Assembly (NCBI GenBank): GCA_020086605.1
Contig: JACBWW010000020.1
Location: 12,894,898-12,958,897, forward strand
Direction: 5' to 3'
DNA length: 64,000 nt
Source of the DNA: Lanius collurio
Taxonomy: Eukaryota > Chordata > Aves > Passeriformes > Laniidae
Part shown: in pieces, positions 13,401 through 22,164 of the stretch
Position numbering within the stretch: the stretch's first letter is position 1
Layout: every line of letters begins with the position of its first letter
Made by a program: the position numbers and the translations under genes
Notes under the pieces: model-generated
Database searches by the model: none
Told to the model about the DNA's origin: nothing
What the model saw: only the letters and a program-made list of their open reading frames with translations

Positions 13401-14252
13401 CAGTAAACAAATCCCCATCTGTGTTCTCCACAGAAATGTTCATCTTGGCATGCTGAATGAATCTGTCCAAGGTTTTCACAAAGATAGGAGACCCATTTAG
13501 GTAAAATGGAGCCCAGTTCACGTCTGTTGTGCATCAAGCCAGCCATTTACCTGTTGGGCAATACAGTGGAGTTAAAGAAAGTATGATTTATTAGTAATGA
13601 TGGAGAGTTTAAGTTGAGGTACTTGTGACAGTGATGCCAGACTACACTACATTAGAGCTCAGAAATCACAAGATTTCTCCCTGTTACGCTGTACAGTCCT
13701 TTTCCCCAGAAATTTAGAATTTGAGATCCCTGTTTTAAAAATACTTGAACAAATGCTTAAACCTTCATGCTTCTGGGTTTCGTGAGACAAAACAAGTGCT
13801 AGAATGGCAGAGAGAGGAACAGAGAGACAATAAAAAACTAAGTTGTGTCAGGAAACAATTTTTTGGTCAGTTAACTTAGACTACACAGTTTCTAGTGCAG
13901 AGTACTCTGCAGCCTTGTGCTGTTTGGATGCTTTTTGAGTAAGCACTGAAACTACTTGCTGAAATTTGGCAAGGCAATAAAATAAATCTGTCAGATTTAT
14001 GTGTGAACCGATGTGATCAGAACTGATGTGTTCGTGTCTTAAATCCTCACTTCTGTGTTTCCTTTTCCAGGAGAAAAACCGTACAAATGCACTTGGGAGG
14101 GATGCACGTGGAAGTTTGCTCGCTCCGATGAACTAACGCGGCATTTCCGCAAGCACACAGGAATCAAACCCTTCCAGTGCCCAGACTGTGACCGTAGCTT
14201 TTCACGTTCAGACCATCTTGCTCTTCACAGGAAACGCCACATGCTAGTCTGA
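6943..14252 (+). CDS. KLF3: KLF3, Kruppel-like factor 3 (3' part, four coding exons)
   Basis: Sequence-specific nuclear repressor that binds CACCC/GC-box DNA and recruits CtBP. The four exons join as 496+151+161+182 nt = 990 nt, an open frame of 329 residues plus stop, with consensus GT-AG junctions and matching phases. The encoded part starts [16 protein letters not shown]. It has the CtBP motif PVDLT at residues 44-48, a Ser/Pro-rich repression region, and three C-terminal C2H2 fingers ending [13 protein letters not shown] rather than PVDLS separates KLF3 from KLF8 and KLF12, and the TLR1/FAM114A1 neighbours agree. The usual length is about 345 residues, so only about 19 N-terminal residues are missing, lying upstream of the window. 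The gene looks intact and highly conserved in the fingers. Confidence 0.95.
7617..8056 (-). mobile_element. CR1 LINE 3' fragment (antisense)
   Basis: Begins with the inverted CR1 3' terminus (ataggatcactgaatca, a decayed form of the ATTCTATGATTCTATG tail) and continues with typical CR1 3' sequence such as gtggagtccaacctgtgacc, tctccagggatggtgactcc and cctccttttctccaggctaaac. It lies in the KLF3 intron between 7438 and 8304, antisense to the gene. The short ORFs on both strands here are CR1-derived. Confidence 0.92.
8304..8454 (+). CDS. KLF3: KLF3 coding exon
   Basis: Acceptor ctgtacag at 8303, donor gtaagt at 8455. It receives one base and hands on two (GA of a Glu codon). It encodes [10 protein letters not shown] through SPQQVMLQE, including the lysine-rich segment KKTIKVEPG, a likely sumoylation context (IKVE). 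Sumoylation of KLF3 is known for the mammalian protein; here it is inferred from the motif. Confidence 0.93.
8455..12769 (+). other. KLF3: KLF3 intron
   Basis: A 4.3-kb intron without recognisable exons. It contains an unexplained minus-strand ORF (8750-9079), a locally GC-richer stretch around 9270-9740 that I cannot assign, a TA/TATC microsatellite near 10668-10702 and a consensus CRE octamer at 12234. No CR1 copy was seen in it. Confidence 0.7.
10668..10702. repeat. TA/TATC microsatellite
   Basis: Low-complexity run of TA dinucleotides passing into ATCT units and ending in ctatagatataaat, within the KLF3 intron. Confidence 0.85.
12770..12930 (+). CDS. KLF3: KLF3 coding exon, zinc finger 1
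   Basis: Acceptor actttgcag at 12769, donor gtttga at 12931. It completes the Glu codon with G, then encodes [20 protein letters not shown], the basic QRKRRIHRC segment and finger 1 (C-x4-C-x12-H-x3-[20 protein letters not shown]...), and stops in the HTG linker. One base is carried to the next exon. Confidence 0.96.
12931..14070 (+). other. KLF3: KLF3 last intron
   Basis: A 1.1-kb intron splitting the linker between zinc fingers 1 and 2. Several overlapping ORFs (to 114 codons) occur on both strands around 12810-13500. None shows a domain or splice support, so I regard them as chance. No repeat was recognised. Confidence 0.75.
14071..14252 (+). CDS. KLF3: KLF3 terminal coding exon, zinc fingers 2 and 3
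   Basis: Acceptor ttttccag at 14070. It encodes the TGEKPY linker, finger 2 ([19 protein letters not shown]) and finger 3 ([17 protein letters not shown]), then HRKRHMLV and TGA at 14250-14252. The DNA-contacting RSDELTRH and RSDHLALH helices are the standard KLF family ones for CACCC boxes. Confidence 0.97.
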
Positions 14253-15037
14253 ATGTCTTCTGTCCCTGACTCCTATCACACTTTTTTGTTTTTTACACAT
14301 GCATTTTAATTTGGATTCAGCTGGTCTGGATCTCTGAGTTTATACCATTAAAAGCTTATGTATGGTCAGTAACAGATGTTATCTAACCCTTCTATGTCCT
14401 TGCCACGGGTCAGACCTAAAGAATGTGAACACTTTTTTTCTCCTGGGGATGCTAAGCAAACCCTTTATGCATTCAGTATGTTTATTGTATTTCATTTGTC
14501 AATAAGGGAATTTGTAAACTAACAGCTTTTGTTGGTTTCTTCGTATAATCAACCCAGCATATACTGATAAAATAGTAAATGTTGAATATCTGAAATGCTA
14601 GTCCTTGCCAGAGACTATTATTTATGTGCCCTGTAAGGGAGACACTCTCATTTTATGCTCAACAATGCAATGAATGGACTCTCCCAGCTGTGTTGATTTC
14701 TGCAATGTAGTTAATACAGCAGTTTTAGAAATACACCTGATTTAGAAATCCCCTCTGCCCAAACAGTGAGTAATGCTGAGGAAATAAATATAAACAGTGT
14801 AATTACTTTACAGAAAGATTGAGTCATAGTATCATTTACCCCAGTCAAGAAGAAAAATGGGCAGGAGTTGGTCTGTACCTAATACTGTGCATCTAAACCA
14901 ATGTCATCTGTCATCTGAATTATAGTGTAGTATATATCCTTGTTTTTATTGCATAATGCCCCACTGGATTTGTTAAAGGAAGACTGTGTGACTCTGTATG
15001 TTTGGTTTCTGTGCAAGTGTATGGATGGAACACACAG

Positions 15038-15293
15038 AGTTGAGGAAATGGCTTGAAGCTGAGTCAGGGTTTACCATCAGGAATAAATTTTTTACCCAGA
15101 TGGTGGTTGGGCACTGGAACAGGCTTTCAAGGGAAGTGGTCACAGCACCAAGCCTGCCTGAGTTAAGAGTCTGGACAATTCTCTCAGGAACATGGTGTGA
15201 CTTTTGGGGTGTCCTATGCAGGACCAGGAGTTGGACTCAATGATCCCCATGGCTCCCTTCCAACTCAGCTTATTCTGTGATTCTATGGTACTC
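15038..15293 (+). mobile_element. CR1 LINE 3' fragment in the KLF3 3' UTR
   Basis: Typical CR1 3' end in sense orientation: gggcactggaacaggctt, agttggactcaatgatcccc, cccttccaactcagcttatt, then the terminal attctgtgattctatgg. It belongs to the 3' UTR if the transcript runs to 18060. Confidence 0.9.
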
Positions 15294-18056
15294 TCCTGTG
15301 ATTTGGCATTAAATGATATTCATGGAAACCTACTGCACCTCCTTTCAGGGATATAGACTATCCCCCTGCAATCATGCCCCTGCATTTCTTCCAAATGGTT
15401 TCTTTTCTCTTTGCTGTACTTCAGAAAATGCAATCATTAAGTCAAAAATGCTCTGAACTGGATTGCTGTGAGTACCACTTTAATACACTACAGTATTTAA
15501 AAGTATTGATCCCAATACTTTTATGAGGAGATGGCATCAGATATGAAGTAGTTCTGATGATAAATTGAGTCATATCTGTTTCAGATAAAAACATATACCA
15601 AATCATCTAGTTCCTAATTCTGATTTCTGACTCTGGTTGTCTCTTTATGGTAGGAATAGCTGCTTCCCTGTGGATGTGTCTATTGCATTAAAGCCATGCC
15701 TGTTAGCAAACAGAGCTCCATAGGTAAAATAAATTGAATTCAAGCAACCTGCTGTTGACCCTAGAAATGTTCCTGTCTGGGAGCCCTCTGAAAAGAAGGT
15801 TTCTGTCTGTTTTAGCTGGCAGACTTTATGGCACTGCAAGGAAAATGGATGTATTTCTCTACACTAACACACAAGAGCATTTTCCTTCTTTGCCCTATGT
15901 AAGGTTAACCCCATTCCCTGCAAGTTAAACATACTGAAGTCAGCTTTTCCTTTCTTTTGGAAAAACCCAGTGAACAATGAAGGTGTGAGGGGAGGAAGAG
16001 TTTCATAGAACTCTGCAGGAGGAGGCAGCTGGAGTGTCCATCTCCAGGTGGGTATATTTGAGCTTGTGGAGCAGGTAGGCTGTGCTTCTACATCCAGTGG
16101 AGTCCAATGCCAATCTTGGAGATGCAAGAGTGTGAGTGCAAAGAGCCTTTTTTTCCTGATAGGACTTTACCAGCTGTTCTGCTGCCATCCATGTGCCCGT
16201 GGAATTAGAGGAGGAGAGTTGTGTACTCCCTGTAGAAAAATGCTCTGACAGCAGTTGCTCTGTTCCAGCTCCATACATCCTCACCACCTCGGTAGGGCTG
16301 CGTCTGATGTCTTGTGACTCTCTCTCATCTGCTCACCTGTGGCACTGAAACACCTGGCACATGAATCGGTCTTTTTTCTTTCTTGGTAGGCCAGATTGTT
16401 AGTGACATCGAGGAACTTACAGGAAAGAGACTGATACTAATGAGCAGCTGTTCCAGAAAGGGGATTTTTGTTGGATACTTTTATTGTCAGTGGTAGCAGA
16501 ATTGGCTCTAGGTTTTAATGGCAATTTTGTAAATCCAGGCACATCACTGGCTGAGAGGCTCTGTGGAGGGAGCCCTGTGGCATCAGTCACAAGTCTACAG
16601 ACATTTACTTCTCTGGGATGAAGACAATTCTCTGTTCCTTTTTAGAGGGGAAAAAACAGATACTGTAAAAATAAGCACCTTAATAGCAACTGGTCCCATT
16701 TTTATCTTAAAAAAATGCAAATTTTTAAAATTCAGGATGTTTAAGGAACATTTCTTTCTAATGCTCTGTTTCTCTTTTGAGGCTTACATAAAATGTTTTC
16801 ATTAACATATTCTTTTTTTAATATTTTTAAAATCAGTACCCTAAAAGCAGAACTTTTATAACTAAGAATTACTTCAGATAATTTAGTCTAGGTTATTTGC
16901 CGTGTTAATTCATTAGCTTATGTACGTTTTTCATGAAGATATTTATGCTAATAGTGGGGGCAAATACAGTGGAGATTGAGGAGAACTTTAAAATTTCTTC
17001 ATCCAAGTGTCTCATGAATTAGGACAACAGAAATTTAAATATTAAATATAAGTACTTGAAATAATTTCATTATAATGCCTTCCTTGTAGGATTTTTCACT
17101 TGCGTCTATGGTGTCTTTGTGCAATGTCTAAAAGGTCACAAACAAATACACTTTCAGCTGAATGTGAATTTACATCTTAACCAGCTTATTGGTTCATTTT
17201 AGCAATTTTTACATGAGGGATACCTTGTAATTTTTAAATATACACGATTAAATACTTTCCAAAGCCAGTCATTCCATCTGTGTCCTAAAGAAAAGGCAGT
17301 TTAGATAGAAAATCCTAATTCTGGAGAATGAGTATATTTAAAACCCGTTACCTTTCTCCCTAACAGTACTGCACTGTGCAGTGTATAACAGGTAATACTG
17401 TTTTACTAAAATGTGCCTGTTCAAGCCATTTGATTGTTGTATAGTTGCAAGAAACTGAGCAGGTATTAATGTGTGGGGTTTCTTTAAATACACACATGGC
17501 ATTCTGCAGCGATACTTCTAATGCCACATCTTGTTCAAGTATGTTGTTGTCTCTGCCAAGGTTAGCAACATATAGATGAATACAAATCCTTTCTAAAGAT
17601 ATTTACAAAGCATTCTACATTTCTTAAGAGGGCTACACCAGTTTTCATTGTATTTTACAGATATTAGCACTTAATGTACTTTAGAGGGTCAAAATAATCT
17701 TTTTGCTTAGCATCTCTCACCTGAACATATAGCAAGGATGTTTTATTTACTTTGATACTTCTATAAACTATGCAGAATTTTTTTAATAAAATATAATATA
17801 TTTTATAAGCTAATAAGACAGAATGGCTAATTAAAGATTTCTAGCGTGCATTACTATAACTTGCAAATATGGAGACATTTTGGTAATCTTTTCTTACTAA
17901 AGATGTGAATGTTTAATGTACTTTCACTGTTTCTACTTTGGTAGTCCAATGGGAATTCAGTAATGACATTTTGTCATGTCAAACTGTGAACATAAATTTG
18001 TACTGTACAGTCCTCATACTATATTTAGTATACAGTGCATATGTATTATACTTGTT

Positions 18057-18062
18057 AATAAA
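18057..18062 (+). terminator. KLF3: Candidate KLF3 poly(A) signal
   Basis: AATAAA followed at about 12-25 bases by a GT-rich run (ggtggtggtggtgatgttgt), which looks like a downstream cleavage element. It marks the boundary between AT-rich UTR-like sequence and a GC-rich flank. Confidence 0.55.
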
Positions 18063-18080
18063 ACCCTCCGAATGGTGGTG

Positions 18081-20045
18081 GTGGTGATGTTGTCACAGGC
18101 TGGGTGGCAAAGAGAGGTGACAGTGCGAGGGTTGGAGACCTGGAGGGGACCCCTGCGGCTCTGGGCCTTTTAGTGGCCCTTCTGCCCGGCCGTGGCCACC
18201 TCCCGTGTGTGCCTGCCCTACACAACCCCGAGGGCAGGAGCACCGGGAATTTGTGCTGGCGGAGCTGTGTCCAGCAGCACACTGACTGGCAAGCTCACAA
18301 AAATGTTTTACTCACTTCTAATTGGGGCATTCTAATTATTCTAATAATGTTTTACTTCTAATTGGGGCATTCTAATAATTCTTGCAATTGGCAAGTGTGG
18401 AGCAGCAAACATGTGAGTTTGCCCTTTTTATCACTCGCAAGATGACTGACTGGGCCTGCTCCCATAGCCATGCTCTGCACCACAGCCTTTCCCAGAGCAG
18501 GGTGCCAGAGTCACCACCTGAGTGACACACACCTGCAGGCTGCGCTGAGAGATGATGATCGTGATGATGAGTAGAGGTGAAGAAGAATGGGGTCTTATTT
18601 CTTCACACCTTTTCCAGTGCCTAGGAAGAGGGAGCCGGCTGAATTCACTGTGCATCTCTAACACTTCGCATTTCTGCTGAAGTATTTGCATCAAGATCTT
18701 GGTCTCTCGCTGCCTGGGATCCTGCAGATCAGCCTGGTGAGCACCTGTGCTATGCCGTGGTGACATACAGAAGGGAAAGCAGGTACAGCAGAAACGAGGC
18801 ATAAAAATAAAACCCTGCAAGCAGCAATCAGAATATGAAACAAAGACTGGCTTGTATTTCTTGGCCTCCTGCTTGAAAATAAGGACTGTGCATTGCAGAG
18901 CCAGAGACAGCTTATATCATGCTGTTGATTTCTAAGTTTCAGGCAGGAGGGACCAATGGCACGGGGGACAGTCATGGCCACTGACCCAGCGTGGCAGCTG
19001 TAACGGGGAAGGGCTCGTCCTGACCTGTCCTCTCGAGCCCTCACACATGCAAGAGGCCACTCCAGTTGCTGGGCTGATACGATTTATCTCTGTTTTCCTA
19101 TGAGTCAAAAAGCATTGCGTACGTTCATTGCGCACGTTCATTGCGCATTTTCAGGAAGCAGTAATAATTGCATCGGCCACTGGGTGTCCCCCTTAGGCTG
19201 AGAAAAAGGCAAACTTTAAGCTTATGAGATTGTAATTTAAGGTAACATTTATTTTCTTGTACTTGAGAAATTAACATGTTCCGTCTGTCTTATCTGCTAT
19301 CATTGAGTTCAATCCTATCATACACAGAAATCTGCTCAAGGATTCAAAACTGATCTCTGTGTCTTTACAGGAATTTTTAGCCATAAAAACACTTTAAATG
19401 TATCCATTACAGTTAAAACTCCGGCCTGACTGAACACTAAGCCAATACACATTGTTGCTTGATGAGAAATACCGTCAAGTGCTAACTTAATAAAGAAAAC
19501 CAACCAACACACCAAACCATGACAAAATGAGTCTGCTTTATCAAAGGAACTCAGAAATGTATTTTAAGAAGCTATAGTTTGTGGTATGGTATGTAAATAA
19601 CTGAAATACTTGGCATGTGCATGAAAGATCTGTGAAGTGGGATGGATAGAGCATTAACAGCATTAATATTTCAAAACAATATACATGGCAGACTTGAGAA
19701 ACTATTTCTTTCACACCTACCGAAAACTTACATTTCAGAACACTCTTAAAGGTGAGGGACTCCTCCACAGCTCAGTCTGTAACATTATTTAGGAGATAAT
19801 CCCCAGTTTGCTGATGCATTAAATTTACAGAGACCGGAAAGCCTGAATCAAGAAATTTTACTTCCTCTTTTCTTGTCTAGTAAACAGAACTAGGTGCCCT
19901 TTAACCCATTAGCATTAAGTGTGACAGCTAATCATGTCCTTAGACTGTAACACTTGGGAGGGGGAGAAGCCTTTCAGGAAGAAGGGGCACATGTTTTCTT
20001 GGCAGCATTCTCCACTTCAAAGTGTCAAGAAGTCCTGGAGAGGTA
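18081..20045. other. KLF3-TLR intergenic region, unassigned
   Basis: The first 220 bp (about 18076-18290) are conspicuously GC-rich. A duplicated 35-45-bp unit follows at 18304-18382, and the 19112-19152 stretch repeats a CpG-bearing cattgcgYacgtt unit. The rest is ordinary AT-rich DNA. ORFs up to 129 codons overlap in several frames without domains. I see no gene. Confidence 0.6.
18304..18382. repeat. Imperfect tandem duplication, about 44-bp unit
   Basis: The unit atgttttact...cttctaattggggcattctaat occurs twice in direct succession, separated by ttattctaat. The second copy is slightly shortened. Confidence 0.8.
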
Positions 20046-20700
20046 AAATCATAGAATCATAAAATGGCTTGGGTTGGAAGGGACTTTTAAAGGCCATCTA
20101 GTCCAACTCCCCAGCAATGAACAGGGGCATCTTCAACCAGATCATATCACTCAGAGCCCTGCCCAGCCTGACCTTGAATGTTTCCAGGGATGGGGCATCT
20201 GCAACTTCTTTGGGCCATGTCTTCCAGTGTTTCACCACCCTCATTATAAAAAATTATTGCTTATATCCAACCTAAATCAGCCCTATTCTAGTTTATAACC
20301 ATTACCCCTTGTCTTATCACAATAGACCCTGCTAAAAAGTCTGTCCTCATCCTTCTTACAAGTCCTATCTAAGTACAGAAAGCCTCAACAAGATCTCCAC
20401 AGAGCCTTCTCTTCTCCAGGCTCCAAGTCCATCCTAACAGGAGGGGTGCTCCGGCCTTCTGATGATCTTTGTGTCCTCCTCTGGACTCGCTCCAACAGGT
20501 CCACATCCTTCTTATATTGGGCTTAGAGCTGGATGCAGCACTGCAGGTGAGGGTCTCCCCAGAACAGAGGGGCAGAATCCCCTCCCTGGCCCTGCTGCCC
20601 ATGCTACTTTGGATGCAGCCCAGGACACTTTTTGTTTTCTTGGCTGTGAGTGCACATGGCTGGGTCACGTCCAACCTCTCACCCACCAGCATCTCTAACG
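20046..20700 (-). mobile_element. CR1 LINE 3' fragment (antisense, about 650 bp)
   Basis: Opens with atcatagaatcataaaatgg, the inverted CR1 tail, then ttggaagggacttttaaagg, tctagtccaactccc, and further inside the conserved tcttctccaggct and gtcctcctctggactcgctcc. It is the longest CR1 piece in the window. ORFs on either strand here are remnants of the element. Confidence 0.93.
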
Positions 20701-20721
20701 TCTACTAAATCTTAATTTCTG

Positions 20722-20790
20722 GGTAAGGCTTTGACATGGTCCCCCACAACATCCTCCTCTCTAAATTGGAGAGATACAGATCTAATGAGT
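20722..20790 (+). mobile_element. CR1 reverse-transcriptase fragment (sense)
   Basis: Translates on the plus strand as KAFDMVPHNILLSKLERYR, matching the well-known CR1 ORF2 reverse-transcriptase stretch of the form KAFDTVxHxILLxKL. Only about 70 bp are recognisable. It lies in the opposite orientation immediately after the 20046-20700 CR1 copy, so it is a separate insertion, or an inverted or rearranged piece. Confidence 0.7.
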
Positions 20791-21119
20791 GTGGAAGGAG
20801 CCAGGCACCTGGCATCCTACTGCAATCCTATCCAGTTAATCCGAACTGGTAGGTGGGAGCCAGTAGTGTCTTAGCATCTTCAGACACCAGGAAGCTCTCC
20901 CACAGCTTAATTTCATTGTTTCATCTAGCTACCACACCTGGTGTGTGCTCGGTGAGCCGCCTCAGTGAGCGTTAAGGATCACATCCTCTCGCCAGTTTGA
21001 TCACCTCACAGCTGTCATCACAGTACTTTGCATTTCCATTAAGCCATAAGTATAATGATACAACTACACATCACCATTGAAATGACACACGAATTTAATA
21101 ACAGATAAAGAATGAGAGG
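20791..21119. other. Intergenic, unassigned
   Basis: About 330 bp between the CR1 scrap and the candidate TLR poly(A) signal. No ORF, RNA gene or repeat recognised. Confidence 0.6.
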
Positions 21120-21125
21120 TTTATT
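21120..21125 (-). terminator. TLR1B: Candidate TLR1B poly(A) signal
   Basis: TTTATT on the plus strand reads AATAAA on the minus strand, about 1.04 kb beyond the TLR stop codon. A weaker ATTAAA reading lies nearer at 22098-22103. The choice needs transcript data. Confidence 0.35.
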
Positions 21126-22164
21126 AGGCTTTCAAATCCAAGCACAGCAAATTACTAGATGTCTCCTATCAACAAACACCATTAGTTTAATCAGTAACAT
21201 TTTAGCAGAGAAGTTATTTTCCAAGGAAAATTACTCTTTTCTCCCCTGTGTGATGATCCTCAGCACCTGCTAATTAAATGAGCAAGGTAACAGGTTCAGT
21301 GTTATCTCACCAGAGATAAAAGGGGGTTCATCTCCAAACACCAAGATTCTAAGTATTGCAAAACAGGAAAAACATGCAAACCCATATAGTTTGAAAGGAT
21401 CAAAGCAGAAAGCAACAATGTTACAATACTATAAAAAATTAATAAATACAGGTGTTAACTATGAATTTGAAGACAATGAATAGCAAATTCTACAAAAATA
21501 TGACTTGGCAGGTATCTCTAGGCAAGTAGTAAGGGTTAGTACAGCAAAGGAAGAAGAACATTAAACAAGGATTAATGGATTCAACTTTTCAGCACCTACC
21601 CAAAAAAATCTCTCTCTGATGAAAGGAAAGACTTCCAGGAAGGGAAAACAGGCTAAAGGGGTGCAGATATTCTACCCTTAACATCTACTATACCAATGTA
21701 CTAGATGGGATTCAAACAAGAGTTTCCTTCTTTGTATTATTTAATTAAATCCAAGAAAGCAGATCCCTGCAATCTTAACCCCACAATATCTATGTCAGAT
21801 AAAGGATTAAATGTGTACCTTGGCAGCCTGATGACACCCAATGAACCACTACTCTTGTTACTTTCAAATACAGCTTCCAATGGGAAAAGTCCAAAATAAA
21901 TGCAACCTAAAAACAAGGTCAATCACTACAAAAATTTCTCTCTCTTTCTCTTTGTTGATGATGGGCAACTACAGATGACTTCTGACTACTTGGATGACTC
22001 AAATGAGCAATAGCAATATCTGTATGTATCACAATTACATTTTGCAACAAACTAGGAATATTGTAAGAAAATAGAAAAAAAACCCCCATTAACAGAGTTT
22101 AATACAAAACAGTCAAGTCAGTTATTCACATACTTATATAACTAGTAGGTGTAGCATCACTCCC
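21126..22164 (-). other. TLR1B: Putative TLR1B 3' UTR
   Basis: AT-rich DNA between the TLR stop codon and the candidate poly(A) signal. No ORF with a recognisable domain and no repeat was seen. Confidence 0.4.

Larger units (their letters stand above)
14253..18080 (+). other. KLF3: KLF3 3' UTR (putative)
   Basis: AT-rich sequence without a believable ORF between the KLF3 stop and a poly(A) signal at 18057, after which composition turns GC-rich abruptly. Mammalian KLF3 also has a 3' UTR of several kb, so one of about 3.8 kb is plausible. An earlier AATAAA at 17785 could give a shorter form. A CR1 fragment sits inside at 15038-15293. The extent is inferred from signals and composition, not from transcripts. 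Confidence 0.55.

Noticed and set aside
14998..15243. 81-codon ORF in the KLF3 3' UTR
   Set aside because: Most of it is CR1 3' sequence (FTIRNKFFTQMVVGHWNRLS is the usual CR1 tail translation).
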